Made by a program: the position numbers and the translations under genes. A stretch of 64,000 nt of DNA from Parvularcula sp. IMCC14364 (GTDB taxonomy: Bacteria > Pseudomonadota > Alphaproteobacteria > Caulobacterales > Parvularculaceae): positions 682,001-746,000 of the forward strand of contig NZ_CP132334.1 in NCBI RefSeq assembly GCF_030758415.1, read 5' to 3'. Positions 1-9,531 of this stretch are shown piece by piece (the stretch's first letter is position 1; each line of letters starts with the position of its first letter). The notes below the pieces were generated by a model, which saw only the letters and a list, made by a program, of their open reading frames with translations, did no database searches and was not told where the DNA came from.

Positions 1-509
1 CAGGTCGCCGAGGCAGCGACGATATTTTTGCCGGCGATGGCGATGATTTCGTTGCTGGTCGTGGTCTGACGGATGTAATCTTCGGTGGCGCAGGCAATGA
101 TGAGCTGCGCGGTAATGGCGGTACAGATACGATCAATGGCGAGGCCGGTAACGACATTATCGTCGGTGGTGCGGGTAATGACACGCTTTCTGGTGGTGAC
201 GGGGATGATTTCCTGGATGGCCGTCGCGATGATGACATTCTTTCTGGCGGTGCAGGCAACGATGTCCTGTTCGGAAAGGGCGGCCTCGACACTTTCATAT
301 TCGAAGCTGGCCATGAGCAGGTGCAGGTTGCCGATTTCCAGGATGGCCAGGATACGCTTGATCTGACGGCATTTGGTTTTACCGACATCAGCGAAGTAAC
401 TGCGCTGATGACAGAGGCAGATGGCAATGTCACCTTTGCCTTGAATGGTGACACATTGGTGATCGACAACATCACCATAGCTGCCCTCCAGGATGACATA
501 GCGTTCTAG
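1..509 (+). CDS. RTX calcium-binding repeat protein, C-terminal part (5' cut by window)
   Basis: The frame is open from the first bases of the window to a TAG at 507-509, so only the C-terminal part (about 168 residues) is present. It carries glycine/aspartate-rich nonapeptide repeats of the GGxGxD type (for example GGAGND, GGDGDD), then a repeat-free tail with the pattern F-x-DGQDTLDL and a hydrophobic, acidic end. In RTX proteins such repeats bind calcium after type I secretion, and the C-terminal tail carries the secretion signal; no type I transporter gene is in the window. The next gene downstream is a paralogue with a matching tail. Family assignment is firm; the specific function (adhesin, enzyme, S-layer) cannot be told from this fragment. 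Confidence 0.85.
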   Translation, partial: GRRGSDDIFAGDGDDFVAGRGLTDVIFGGAGNDELRGNGGTDTINGEAGNDIIVGGAGNDTLSGGDGDDFLDGRRDDDILSGGAGNDVLFGKGGLDTFIFEAGHEQVQVADFQDGQDTLDLTAFGFTDISEVTALMTEADGNVTFALNGDTLVIDNITIAALQDDIAF

Positions 510-725
510 CTTTACCGCTCCATTGTATGATTACACATGTGACAGGGAGCGTGAGCTCGCTTTTGCACGTCTGATCACCCCAAATCGGGTGGAATTACCC
601 TGAAGATTTTCAAACAGTAATCAGGCATTGCGACTGCAAGATTGTACGCCAGTGCAATAGCTGATAGCGTCATTGCCTTGGCAAAATGTGACTTTGCAGA
701 GGCTTTGAAAGTAACAGGTTTATCA

Positions 726-1811
726 ATGACTGATTTTGATTTCGACTTGAATGATGACGACGCGCTCTTTTTCGCCGATCTGAGTGGACCCTTGGCATTG
801 TCTACATCGCAGATCATCGGCACAGCTGCCGATGATACCCTGCAGGGTACAGAGATGAATGATGACATTCTCGGCTTTGGTGGAAATGACGTCATTTTCG
901 GTAATGCCGGTGATGACCGCCTGTTTGGCGGCTTTGGCGATGATGTCATTCATGGGGGTGATGGTCTCGACACTATTCAGGGCAATGCCGGAAACGACCA
1001 GCTTTTTGGTGGTGCCCGCCTGGATAATATCCGCGGTGGGTCTGGCGATGACGTGATCGACGGGGGTGATCAGGGCGACATGCTGTTTGGCAACGATGGT
1101 CGCGATATCATTTTTGGCGGTAACGGCACTGACTACATTGAGGGTGGCAAAGGTCGCGATACTATTTTTGGCGGCAATAGCGATGATATTATCAGTGGTG
1201 GCAATGATGCGGACAAACTGAACGGAGACGATGGTTTTGACACTATCTTTGGCGGTACAGGTAGTGATCTGATTAGCGGCGGGGCCAATAATGACACGCT
1301 TTTCGGCAATGCGGATGATGATCGCCTGCTCGGGGACAATGGCCTGGATACGCTGTTTGGTGGCAACGGCAATGACACACTTTTTGGCGGTGATGGTGGT
1401 GACTCTCTGTCCGGTAATGCCGGGGAAGATATCCTGTTCGGGGAGAGGGGCGCTGATGAGCTGTTCGGTGGTAGCGGTAATGACCAACTGTTTGGTGGGC
1501 GCGGTGATGACATGCTTTCAGGTGGTGCAGATGATGACATTCTGTCAGGTGGTCGCGGTACGGATCAGATGACCGGCAATTCTGGTGCGGACATTTTTGT
1601 GTTTGCGCAGGGCGATGATAATGTGACGGTTACAGACTTTGCCGATGGTGAGGATAAAATCGACCTCACGGATTACGGTTTTACTTCTGTCGGCGTTGTC
1701 GGCGTTTTTCTGACCGAAACAGGGAATGACGTCGTATTCTCGCTTGTTGGCGACACGCTGACGATTCAGAATACGACGATTGACGAAGTCATTGACGACT
1801 TCCTGCTTTAG
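726..1811 (+). CDS. RTX calcium-binding repeat protein
   Basis: A 361-residue acidic protein built almost entirely of about 20 GGxGxDxhx nonapeptide repeats (roughly residues 30-290), followed by a non-repeat C-terminal domain. There is no N-terminal signal peptide, as expected for a type I secretion substrate. The tail (FADGEDKIDLTDYGF...) aligns with the tail of the preceding gene, so the two are tandem paralogues. The ATG at 726 is preferred because AACAGG lies just upstream and the product then starts with an acidic non-repeat segment; an in-frame TTG at 642 would add 28 residues. No catalytic domain is visible, so it is either a small calcium-binding exoprotein or a structural/adhesive protein. 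Confidence 0.8.
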   Translation: MTDFDFDLNDDDALFFADLSGPLALSTSQIIGTAADDTLQGTEMNDDILGFGGNDVIFGNAGDDRLFGGFGDDVIHGGDGLDTIQGNAGNDQLFGGARLDNIRGGSGDDVIDGGDQGDMLFGNDGRDIIFGGNGTDYIEGGKGRDTIFGGNSDDIISGGNDADKLNGDDGFDTIFGGTGSDLISGGANNDTLFGNADDDRLLGDNGLDTLFGGNGNDTLFGGDGGDSLSGNAGEDILFGERGADELFGGSGNDQLFGGRGDDMLSGGADDDILSGGRGTDQMTGNSGADIFVFAQGDDNVTVTDFADGEDKIDLTDYGFTSVGVVGVFLTETGNDVVFSLVGDTLTIQNTTIDEVIDDFLL

Positions 1812-1835
1812 AACGGCGTTGCCGGGCTGAATCTC

Positions 1836-1864
1836 GGCGGGTGCTAAATTACACCCGCCATTTC
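1836..1864. terminator. Hairpin between convergent genes
   Basis: Arms GGCGGGTG (1836-1843) and CACCCGCC (1852-1859) form an 8-bp GC-rich stem with an 8-nt loop, followed by ATTT. It sits 25 bp after the RTX stop codon and just before the convergent hydrolase gene, so it probably terminates transcription from the left; the U tract is short. Confidence 0.55.
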
Positions 1865-1874
1865 CAGTTTTATC

Positions 1875-2780
1875 CTAGCTTTTCAAGTCTCTGACAAATG
1901 TTCTGGTCATCCGTTCGCCATTAATGAACTGCCAGCCATAATCATCGTTCCAGTTCGCAAGTGGGTCAGCAGCAACGATCTCGTCTTCGCCAAGTCCCTG
2001 ATCCACCAGCGTTTTAACTGCCGTGCGCATGGCTTTCAGCGCTTCTACTGTCGTGAGGATTGTTGCCTTGTCTGACAATGGGCCATGGCCGGGAATGATT
2101 TGTGTGTTGTCATCCGCAAGAGCGGCAACAGCTTCAAGATTGGCAATATAGCCGTCCACTGTGCCGCCAGAATCCAGGTCGATAAACGGATAGCGCCCTG
2201 CAAACAGTGTGTCTCCCATGTGCATGACATTAGCTGTCCTGAAATGCACACGTGCGTCTCCATCCGTATGCGCGTTGGGGAAATGGAAGACGTGAATTTC
2301 GTGGCCATTCCAGTGAAAAGTTGTCGTGTCCGAGAATGTTAAAACGGGCAGGGAACTTGCGCCTTCTTCCAACTCGCCCTTCACGTCGAGGCTTTGTTTA
2401 AGGCGTTTGCGTACATTGTCATGAGAGAGAATGGTCGCGCCCTCGGCGGCCATGGCGGCATTCCCGCCGGTATGGTCGCCATGCCAGTGGGTGTTGAGAA
2501 CATAGCTGACAGGCTCGTCGGTGACCTCAGCGACAGCTGCCAGGATCTTGTCAGCGATATTGCCGAACTGGTCGTCAATCATGAAGACGCCATCTTCACC
2601 AACAGAAATACCGATATTGCCGCCACGCCCTTCAAGCATGTAAAGACCATCGCCCAAGTCAGTGGTCGTGATAATGACATCATCGCCCTGCACAACGGTG
2701 ACATGGGCGCTGGCCGACATCATGGGGGAAAAAATGGTGAGAGCGGCGGCTGAAACAGCGGCAAAAACAGACTTGTTCAT
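1875..2780 (-). CDS. Secreted metallo-beta-lactamase-fold hydrolase
   Basis: The 301-residue product has an N-terminal signal peptide (MNKSVFAAVSAAALTIF..., cleavage near SAHA/AHV) and the zinc-binding motif THWHGDHTGG at residues 97-106, with later histidines (HTDGD, GHGPLSD) completing an MBL-fold site. This predicts a periplasmic zinc hydrolase. The layout resembles exported MBL-fold hydrolases of the SoxH/quinoprotein-relay group more than a true beta-lactamase, but the substrate cannot be read from sequence. The start at 2780 is chosen over an in-frame one 21 codons upstream because it has AGAGG 8 bases upstream and exposes a proper signal peptide. It stands alone, divergent from the DAHP synthase gene. 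Confidence 0.85.
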   Translation of the reverse strand: MNKSVFAAVSAAALTIFSPMMSASAHVTVVQGDDVIITTTDLGDGLYMLEGRGGNIGISVGEDGVFMIDDQFGNIADKILAAVAEVTDEPVSYVLNTHWHGDHTGGNAAMAAEGATILSHDNVRKRLKQSLDVKGELEEGASSLPVLTFSDTTTFHWNGHEIHVFHFPNAHTDGDARVHFRTANVMHMGDTLFAGRYPFIDLDSGGTVDGYIANLEAVAALADDNTQIIPGHGPLSDKATILTTVEALKAMRTAVKTLVDQGLGEDEIVAADPLANWNDDYGWQFINGERMTRTFVRDLKS

Positions 2781-2979
2781 GAAATACCTCTTTATCCTGT
2801 AAGTGCAGGACCATAATGACTGTCTGTTAGTATGGCCAGTCACTGGCGCGTGACTGTCGGTGTTTGCTCTTACTATCTTGCGGTGAGGCCATATTACATT
2901 AACGGCCTGACGCTACAGTGTGTTGCTATTCGCCGGATTTGGCATAAAACGCTTTATGATAACTGAAATGAGACAGAAA

Positions 2980-4356
2980 ATGGTCGGAAATTCACAAAAT
3001 TGGTCTCCCGATACATGGCGCAGCAAGCCCAAAAAACACATTCCGGAGGATTATCCTGATCCTGCGGCCCTTGATGCTGTGGAAGAAGAGCTGACATCTT
3101 ATCCTCCGCTGGTGTTTGCCGGTGAGATTCGCACCTTGCGCGCGCACCTTGCTGAAGTGACAGGGGGTCGTGCTTTCCTTTTGCAGGGAGGAGACTGCGC
3201 CGAGAGCTTCAAGGAATTTCACCCTGACAATATTCGGGACACTTTCCGTGTTCTGCTGCAAATGGCTGTCGCGCTGACCTATGGAGCCGCGATGCCGGTG
3301 ATCAAGGTGGGCCGGATGGCGGGCCAGTTCGGCAAGCCGCGTTCATCCCCGACCGAGACGATTGATGGCGTGACCTTGCCAAGCTATCGCGGTGACAACA
3401 TCAACGCGATGGCCTTCACGCCTGAGGACAGAATACCTGACCCGCAAAGATTGTTGAAAGCCTATGGTCAGTCAGCGGCCACGCTGAATCTCATCCGTGC
3501 ATTTGCAAAAGGTGGCTACGCTGACTTGCGTAACGTGCATCGTTGGAACCTGGAATTTGTGAAGGATAATCCGCAATCAGAGCAATATGGTGCGCTGGCC
3601 GACAAGATTTCGGACGTGATCGCCTTTCTGGAGGCGACCGGCATCATTTCCCAGGATAGTCGCCCCCTGAATGAGGTCGAATTCTACACCAGTCATGAAG
3701 CATTGCTGCTTGGCTATGAACAGGCGATGACCCGCGTCGACTCCACCACAGGACAATATTATGATACGTCTGCGCATTTGGTCTGGATCGGGGACAGAAC
3801 CCGTCAACCCGATGGGGCGCATGTGGAATTCGCCAGAGGTATAAATAACCCTGTAGGGATTAAATGCGGTCCATCGCTGGAGCCATCAGAGTTGATGCAG
3901 CTTCTGGATATTCTCAATCCTGAAAATGTGCCGGGCCGCATCGTCCTTGTCGCAAGGTTCGGAGCAGACAAGGTGGCCGGTGGCTTGCCTAGGTTGATCC
4001 GTCAGGTTGAAGCAGAAGGGCGTAAGGTGGTCTGGTCTTCAGATCCCATGCATGGCAATACCATCAAGGCAGAAAATGGATACAAGACGCGGCCATTTGA
4101 CAGTGTGCTGAAAGAGGTAGAAACCTTCTTCGATGTGTGTCGCGCTGAAAACGTACACCCCGGGGGAGTACATTTTGAGATGACTGGTCAGGACGTGACA
4201 GAATGTCTGGGCGGTGCGCAGGCTATTTCGGTCAAGGATCTGTCATCGCGGTATCACACCCATTGTGACCCACGGCTCAATGCAACGCAGTCGCTTGAGT
4301 TGGCCTTTCGCCTAGCGGAGAACTTGCGGGGCGTGCGATCTAAAAAAGCGGCCTGA
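2980..4356 (+). CDS. aroG: Class II 3-deoxy-7-phosphoheptulonate (DAHP) synthase
   Basis: Catalyses condensation of phosphoenolpyruvate and erythrose 4-phosphate to DAHP, the first step of the shikimate pathway, in the cytoplasm. The 458-residue protein matches the class II (plant/Mycobacterium-like) family along its length: WSPDTWR near the N terminus, [36 protein letters not shown], and [10 protein letters not shown]-like [20 protein letters not shown] near the end; GGDCAE holds the metal-binding Cys. Alternative in-frame ATGs at 2956 and 2968 would add 8 or 4 residues and none has a strong ribosome-binding site. It is monocistronic, with a hairpin overlapping its stop codon. Confidence 0.95.
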   Translation: MVGNSQNWSPDTWRSKPKKHIPEDYPDPAALDAVEEELTSYPPLVFAGEIRTLRAHLAEVTGGRAFLLQGGDCAESFKEFHPDNIRDTFRVLLQMAVALTYGAAMPVIKVGRMAGQFGKPRSSPTETIDGVTLPSYRGDNINAMAFTPEDRIPDPQRLLKAYGQSAATLNLIRAFAKGGYADLRNVHRWNLEFVKDNPQSEQYGALADKISDVIAFLEATGIISQDSRPLNEVEFYTSHEALLLGYEQAMTRVDSTTGQYYDTSAHLVWIGDRTRQPDGAHVEFARGINNPVGIKCGPSLEPSELMQLLDILNPENVPGRIVLVARFGADKVAGGLPRLIRQVEAEGRKVVWSSDPMHGNTIKAENGYKTRPFDSVLKEVETFFDVCRAENVHPGGVHFEMTGQDVTECLGGAQAISVKDLSSRYHTHCDPRLNATQSLELAFRLAENLRGVRSKKAA

Positions 4357-4372
4357 TCAGACAGGCCGCTTT
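4346..4372. terminator. Bidirectional Rho-independent terminator
   Basis: AAGCGGCCTG (4346-4355) pairs perfectly with CAGGCCGCTT (4362-4371) around a 6-nt loop; the TGA stop of the DAHP synthase gene lies inside it. Six A residues on the left become a U tract for the minus strand, so it should also terminate the convergent lipoprotein gene. Confidence 0.85.
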
Positions 4373-4398
4373 CACAATGACGCATACGATCGGGCAGT

Positions 4399-4800
4399 TT
4401 AGCCGCTTTTCTTTTCCAGCTTCTGGAATGTACCAAGCCCGCAGGAGCCGATATTCATGCCTGTGCCGTTATCAACTACGGAAATCAGTTCGTTACGGCA
4501 TAGCTGTGAAAGTGTTGTACGGTATTGCAGGCGTGTGTTGAGGCCATCTGCATTGCTACAGCGCCCGTTGACTTCGTTAAGGTAGTAATCATCGCGGCCG
4601 ACACGTACCAGAAAGTTTTTATCATCCAGTGCCTTGATCTGGTCTATCCGTCGCAACGACAAACAGCTTTCAGTCTCACCAGTCTTGTCAAAAGCAGCAA
4701 GAGCCTCAGCGGCCTTGTCTTCGTCTCGGCCTGTGTCAGAGCTGGCGCAGGCACTCAGCGCTAAAGCGCAGGCTGCGGAAACGATGAGTAAATTTTTCAT
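4399..4800 (-). CDS. Small lipoprotein, DUF6491-like
   Basis: A 133-residue protein with a lipoprotein signal (MKNLLIVSAACALALSAC; lipobox LSAC, lipidated Cys18) and a compact domain with four further cysteines (ESC, GRC, LC, SCG) that may form disulfides. Pattern and size resemble the DUF6491 family of envelope lipoproteins, whose function is not known. It is followed by the bidirectional hairpin at 4346-4372 and has an AGGAGAT ribosome-binding sequence upstream. Expression is monocistronic as far as the sequence shows. The exact family is recalled from pattern and is less certain than the lipoprotein call. Confidence 0.7.
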   Translation of the reverse strand: MKNLLIVSAACALALSACASSDTGRDEDKAAEALAAFDKTGETESCLSLRRIDQIKALDDKNFLVRVGRDDYYLNEVNGRCSNADGLNTRLQYRTTLSQLCRNELISVVDNGTGMNIGSCGLGTFQKLEKKSG

Positions 4801-5049
4801 TTTTATCTCCTTGGGTAAATGGGCTGGGGACTGGGCAATGAACGCAACATCTTACAGTATGATCCAGCATACCCCAGTAATCCGCGGTCGCATAACGCAT
4901 TGCTGCATGAAGACAGATGTATCTGGCCATATCGCGTGGTTGTGAAATACGGCGAAACAAGATTTGACAGGATATTGCGGGTCACTAGCATTGCATAGCG
5001 CGACGGGGCTTTTATGTTGCGCTGCAATAGAAACAGGGTTGCGTAAATT

Positions 5050-5967
5050 ATGGTTTTGAGAGCGGGTGTAGCAGGAGCTGGCGTTTTTGGCGGGTACCAT
5101 GCCAACAAATATGTCGAGGCAGAAGCAGCAGAACTGACAGCCATTTACGATGCGATCGAACACCCTGCAGCAGCCCTTGCCAGCAAGCATGGCTGCGATG
5201 GCACGACAGACTATGACGCTTTTCTCAACAAGATTGATGTGCTGACGATCACGGCGCCAGCGACTTATCATTTCGAGCTTGCAGAAAAAGCCTTGCTGGC
5301 CGGCAAACATGTATTGGTCGAAAAACCCATCGCCTTGCATCTGTCGGACGCAGACAAATTGCTTTCCATAGCCAGCGAGAAGGACCTGATTCTCCAGGTC
5401 GGGCATCAGGAAAGATACGTATTTGAGGCTTTCGGCCTCTTGGATCGTCCGGCCCCCAAAGAAGTCCATTCCCGTCGGCTGAACAAATTTTCAGGTCGCG
5501 CAATGGATGTCTCCGTCGTTTTTGACTTGATGATTCACGATCTCGACCTGCTTAATCAGGTCGCCCATGGTGATGTCACAGCGCTTACGGCAACGGCTAC
5601 ATGCAGGCATGGTGAAAAGTCAGACCACACCGAAACACACATCACCTTCTCCAGCGGCACAAAGGCGACGCTCGCTGCGAGCCGCCTGGAGGAAGAACCC
5701 GTCAGGGATATGCGTCTTGTTTATGACGATGGTGAAATTCACATCAATTTCCTGAAACGGGAAGTCTCGAATACGACCGGCACAGCCTTGACCACCGATT
5801 TTGAAGCCGACAATCCTCCATTGGCATTCAGGGATCCGCTGGCCTTTGGCACACAAAGTTTTCTCAAGGCTGTTGAAGAAAATGCTAGACCTACCGTAGA
5901 CGGAGTTGCAGGACGCGCAGCATTGGACCTCGCGCTGCGAGTCGAAGCGGCGTCTGCCAACGCTTGA
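5050..5967 (+). CDS. Gfo/Idh/MocA-family NAD(P)-dependent oxidoreductase
   Basis: A 305-residue protein with an N-terminal Rossmann fold (GVAGAGVFGGYHANKY, residues 5-20), the family motif VLVEKPIALH near residue 90, and the substrate-side Asp/His element (DLMIHDLDLL). Members oxidise or reduce sugar or cyclitol carbons with a nicotinamide cofactor. Only 29 bases separate it from a DegT-type sugar aminotransferase, and this pairing is typical of routes that make amino-sugar nucleotides: the dehydrogenase makes a 3-keto sugar that the aminotransferase then aminates. The actual substrate is inferred, and no glycosyltransferase is adjacent. Confidence 0.88.
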   Translation: MVLRAGVAGAGVFGGYHANKYVEAEAAELTAIYDAIEHPAAALASKHGCDGTTDYDAFLNKIDVLTITAPATYHFELAEKALLAGKHVLVEKPIALHLSDADKLLSIASEKDLILQVGHQERYVFEAFGLLDRPAPKEVHSRRLNKFSGRAMDVSVVFDLMIHDLDLLNQVAHGDVTALTATATCRHGEKSDHTETHITFSSGTKATLAASRLEEEPVRDMRLVYDDGEIHINFLKREVSNTTGTALTTDFEADNPPLAFRDPLAFGTQSFLKAVEENARPTVDGVAGRAALDLALRVEAASANA

Positions 5968-5996
5968 GCGGCAGAAATAAAAGAAGGATATCTCAG

Positions 5997-7181
5997 ATGA
6001 ATGCAGTCGCAAACCTCGCTCTTGAACGTGAAAGCCGTGTAGGCACTATTGCTTTTATCGACCTCAAGGCGCAGCAAAAACGCATTCGCGCCAAAGTCGA
6101 GAAACGGCTGATTGATGTGCTGGATCACGGGCGCTACATTGCCGGTCCGGAAATAACTGATCTCGAGGAAAAGCTGCAGGAGAAGACCGGCGCACACAAG
6201 GTCATTGCCTGCGCCTCAGGCACCGACGCGCTTATCATTCCGATGATGGGCCTCAATCTCACACCGCAGGACGCTGTCTTCATCCCGGCCTTTACCTACA
6301 ACGCGACAGCAAATGCGGTTCTGATCGCGGGGGCAACGCCTGTCTTTGTGGATGTTGATCCGGTTACCTTCAACATCTGCCCTGAAGACCTGCAGGCAAA
6401 AATCAATGCCGTCAAGGCAGAGGGTAAGCTGAAGCCCGCAGTCATCTGTGCGGTTGATCTGTTCGGTTTGCCTGCTGATTATCCTGCGATAAAGAAAATT
6501 GCGGATGCAGAAAGCATAACAGTTTTTGCTGATGCGGCGCAGAGTTTCGGCGGCAAACAGGCTAATCGCTGGGTTGGTGACCTTGCGCCTGTGTCGGGTA
6601 CGTCATTCTTTCCGGGCAAGGCTCTAGGCGCTTACGGGGATGCCGGGGCGACATTCGTTCAGTCTGAGGAGATGGTTGAAATATGTGAGTCCATTCGCTG
6701 GCACGGCACAGATGTGCAGCGCCGAGAATCTGTTCGGGTGGGCATGAATGGACGGCTGGATACATTTCAGGCTGCCGTGTTGTTGGAAAAGCTGGAAATT
6801 TTTTATGATGAGCTGGAAGCCAGAAAAAATATTGCGGCCATTTACACGAAACACCTTGGCGACCAGGCGCATGTCCAAGGCACATATGACCAGACCGATA
6901 ACAGTTTTGGTTACTTCACCGTGCAGTTGGATCACCGCGATGCGGTGCGCGAGGCCATGGGCACAGCAGGTGTGCCAACTGCAATTTACTATCAACAACC
7001 CCTGCATTTGATGAAGGCATTCGAGGCGTATGCGCCGGAATCTGGTCTGCCAAATTGTGAAAAACTGGCCGACAGGGTGATGTCACTGCCAATGCACCCT
7101 TATCTGACAGAAGATCAGGCTCATTTTATCTGCGAAGTCCTGCAAGCAGCGGTCAAAGAAGCCGCCAGAAATGCTGGCTAG
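5997..7181 (+). CDS. DegT/DnrJ/EryC1/StrS-family PLP aminotransferase
   Basis: A 394-residue PLP-dependent aminotransferase that transfers an amino group to a keto sugar nucleotide. Visible family marks are FIDLKAQQKRI at the N terminus, GRYIAGPEI, the ASGTDAL phosphate-binding turn, PAFTYNATANA, DAAQSFGG, and SFFPGKALGAYGDAGA, where Lys is the PLP lysine. The start at 5997 has AAGAAGGA at a good distance; a start 11 codons earlier would overlap the preceding gene. It is translationally close to the Gfo/Idh oxidoreductase and very likely in the same operon. The resemblance is to enzymes making 3-amino-3-deoxy sugars (WlbE/FdtB type), but the sugar is not determined. Confidence 0.92.
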   Translation: MNAVANLALERESRVGTIAFIDLKAQQKRIRAKVEKRLIDVLDHGRYIAGPEITDLEEKLQEKTGAHKVIACASGTDALIIPMMGLNLTPQDAVFIPAFTYNATANAVLIAGATPVFVDVDPVTFNICPEDLQAKINAVKAEGKLKPAVICAVDLFGLPADYPAIKKIADAESITVFADAAQSFGGKQANRWVGDLAPVSGTSFFPGKALGAYGDAGATFVQSEEMVEICESIRWHGTDVQRRESVRVGMNGRLDTFQAAVLLEKLEIFYDELEARKNIAAIYTKHLGDQAHVQGTYDQTDNSFGYFTVQLDHRDAVREAMGTAGVPTAIYYQQPLHLMKAFEAYAPESGLPNCEKLADRVMSLPMHPYLTEDQAHFICEVLQAAVKEAARNAG

Positions 7182-7333
7182 AGCCTGTACCTGGTACTTG
7201 TTCCTGGTTAACGGTGCGCCAGATCACACATAAGCCTGAATTTTGAGCGTATATGTCCATCTTTGCGTAAAGCAGGGCGGCAACGGATGATACGCTATGA
7301 TGTTGATTCTTTGTCAGGCCCGGGGAAAAGAAA

Positions 7334-8167
7334 ATGATATTGATAAGGCAGGCAGTCACTGTGCGTTTCGGACTGTACCCGGATTTTTTCAGGGTGCTGG
7401 AAAAGGACGAGGCTGCCCTGAAGTCGGTGTTTGACGAGGCTCACTACGCGTATCTGGACGCGCCGTTTCCGTCGCTCTGGAAGGAAAAACTCTTCACATA
7501 TCTTTCTCTCTTTACGGAGAATAAATATTGTGTTCTGCGCCATGCCGCTTTTCTGACAGGCCATGGCTATCCATCGGGCGACAGGGATTGCGGGACGATG
7601 GCGCAGTCAGAGGTCCGGGATTTCCTGCTACAGCCATTGCCTGATTTCAGTGTCTATGCCAGCTATCTTGAATATCTGGAAAAGATGCCGACCATAAATG
7701 CATGGCCGGAAGATGATTCTTTGTTCGAAGAAGCGGTTTTTTGGGGGGCCGTTTCGGCTTTTCTCAAGGATGGGCCGTATTCGGATTTCAAGCTGAAATT
7801 TCGCAGAATACTCGGGGAAACATTTTATAGCCGGTTGATGTCACTGCTGGCGTTTATTCAGTCCGCTCACTTTTGGGCGGAATTGAATGCGGAAGAACTC
7901 AGTATTGAGCCTGACGCTGAGGAATTGCTGCGTAAATATCCGGACCTTGAGCTTGTGTTGCGAGACAGATACGAGGCTTTACTGAGTCGTGACAGAACAC
8001 ATGCCGGGGCAATCTATGGCAGCAATACGCAAGTTCTGTTGCAGACCTTGACAACAATCGAGCAACAGCCCGCCCTAGAAGGCGGGGAAGAATATGATCT
8101 TGGCTATGACATGGCATTGCGCCGTGTGCGCGGGATTATCTCAGCAGCTCGAAAGCTCCTGAGTTAA
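7334..8167 (+). CDS. Stand-alone AhpD/CMD-like helical domain protein
   Basis: A 277-residue soluble protein without signal peptide. Residues about 40-75 (LFTYLSLFTENKYCVLRHAAFLTG) match the carboxymuconolactone-decarboxylase/AhpD-like signature in the form seen at the N terminus of some PAS-containing sensor kinases, with E-x3-C-x3-H but without the first Cys of the CxxC redox pair of AhpD. No kinase, PAS or other output domain follows, and the rest is alpha-helical with no recognised motif. It may be a redox or ligand sensor module acting alone. GGGGAAAAGAAA precedes the ATG. The family call is moderate, the function unknown. Confidence 0.55.
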   Translation: MILIRQAVTVRFGLYPDFFRVLEKDEAALKSVFDEAHYAYLDAPFPSLWKEKLFTYLSLFTENKYCVLRHAAFLTGHGYPSGDRDCGTMAQSEVRDFLLQPLPDFSVYASYLEYLEKMPTINAWPEDDSLFEEAVFWGAVSAFLKDGPYSDFKLKFRRILGETFYSRLMSLLAFIQSAHFWAELNAEELSIEPDAEELLRKYPDLELVLRDRYEALLSRDRTHAGAIYGSNTQVLLQTLTTIEQQPALEGGEEYDLGYDMALRRVRGIISAARKLLS

Positions 8168-8175
8168 CCCGGGAT

Positions 8176-8211
8176 AAAAAAAGGCCGCCAGTGACGATGC
8201 ACAGGCGGCCC
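8176..8211 (-). terminator. Rho-independent terminator of nhaA
   Basis: Read on the minus strand, a GGGCCGCC/GGCGGCC stem is followed by seven T residues (8176-8182 on the plus strand are A). It lies 25 bases after the nhaA stop codon. Confidence 0.88.
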
Positions 8212-8236
8212 GAAGTATTTGATATGATATTGGAGC

Positions 8237-9439
8237 TTAGAGCGCAGGCTGCGCAGCGGCTGCTTCCACTTTCTTCTCCTTCAGGCTGAGTGACAGCACC
8301 ATAAAGCCAACTATACCAGAGGCAATGGACCCGGCCAGTACACCCATGCGCACCTGGTTAAGTGTGTCTGCATCACTGAAAGCCAGTGTACCGATGAAAA
8401 GGCTCATGGTGAAGCCAACACCTGTCAGACAGGCGACGCCATAGAGTTCTTTCCAGCCAACGCCTTGCGGCAGTTTGGCAAGGCGCAGACTGACAGCCAG
8501 CGCGGCGAAAGCCATGACACCGATCTGCTTGCCAAAGAACAGGCCCAGTGCCACGCCGATGGTCACAGGTGCCAGGAAGGCGTCCAGGCTCAGCCCGGCA
8601 AAAGAAACACCGGCATTTGCGAAGGCAAAGATTGGCAATACCAGGAAGGCGACCCAGGGGTGCAAGTCATGCTCCAGCTTGTGAAGCGGCGACTGCGCCC
8701 CATCCTTTCCGTGCAATGGGATCATGAATGCGACAAGCACACCGGCCAGTGTCGCGTGTACGCCAGATTTCAGCACGGATACCCAGATGATAAGTCCGAT
8801 CAGCGCATATGGTGTTATCCGCTTCACGCCCATCCTGTTCAGAATAAACAGGGCAACCAGTCCGGTTGCGGCAATTATCAGCGCAATGATCGACAGGTCA
8901 CTTGTATAAAACAGCGCAATGATCGCGATGGCACCAAGGTCGTCGATGATGGCAACCGCCAGCAGGAAGACTTTCAGGACAACGGGCACGCGGCTGCCGA
9001 GCAGCGCAAGAATGCCGAGAGCAAAAGCGATGTCCGTGGCAGCGGGGATAGCCCAGCCAGAAATTGTGTCCGGGCTGCCCCAGTTGAACCAGGCATAGAT
9101 CAGTGCGGGAATGGCCATGCCGCCGATGGCAGCAAAGATCGGCAGGGAAGCCTTGTCGAAGCTCGACAGTTCACCTTGTATGACCTCCCGTTTGATCTCA
9201 AGACCGACCAGAAAGAAGAAAATGGCCATCAAGCCGTCATTGATCCAGAGCAGCAGCGGTTTATCGATAACAAGCGCGCCAATCTGTACAGCCACAGGCG
9301 TGGTCAGAAGCTGGTCGTATAGATCGCTCAGAAATGAGTTATTGGCCAGCAGGGCCAGGGCAGCAGCAAACATGAGGATCAGGCCAGCTGATGCCTCCAG
9401 TTTCAGGAAGTCTCCTACACGGTTAAAAATTCTCGTCAT
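8237..9439 (-). CDS. nhaA: Na+/H+ antiporter NhaA
   Basis: A 400-residue inner-membrane antiporter that exports Na+ in exchange for protons, important for pH and salt homeostasis. It has about 12 hydrophobic segments and the NhaA hallmarks: [19 protein letters not shown] in the N-terminal third, [13 protein letters not shown] with the paired-Asp region around [18 protein letters not shown] (the two adjacent aspartates bind Na+), and [15 protein letters not shown] near the C terminus. Length equals that of the family. GAGGGAT precedes the ATG, and a strong terminator follows. It is divergent from the OxyR-like gene, and an OxyR-type box lies 93 bp upstream of its start, so redox-linked control is possible but unproven. 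Confidence 0.97.
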   Translation of the reverse strand: MTRIFNRVGDFLKLEASAGLILMFAAALALLANNSFLSDLYDQLLTTPVAVQIGALVIDKPLLLWINDGLMAIFFFLVGLEIKREVIQGELSSFDKASLPIFAAIGGMAIPALIYAWFNWGSPDTISGWAIPAATDIAFALGILALLGSRVPVVLKVFLLAVAIIDDLGAIAIIALFYTSDLSIIALIIAATGLVALFILNRMGVKRITPYALIGLIIWVSVLKSGVHATLAGVLVAFMIPLHGKDGAQSPLHKLEHDLHPWVAFLVLPIFAFANAGVSFAGLSLDAFLAPVTIGVALGLFFGKQIGVMAFAALAVSLRLAKLPQGVGWKELYGVACLTGVGFTMSLFIGTLAFSDADTLNQVRMGVLAGSIASGIVGFMVLSLSLKEKKVEAAAAQPAL

Positions 9440-9531
9440 TTATCCCTCGTTACGTTGGTACACGCAGATATTCATGGACGGGATATAAGCGGCAGGAACA
9501 GGAATTGCAGCGATCACGGGTATTTATTTTG

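Noticed and set aside
723-1487. 254-aa minus-strand ORF across the RTX gene
   Set aside because: It is a shadow of the GGxGxD repeat codons; the plus-strand frame has the known RTX pattern.
8465-9322. 285-aa plus-strand ORF opposite nhaA
   Set aside because: It lies wholly antisense to a clear nhaA gene and its product is a biased, motif-free sequence.
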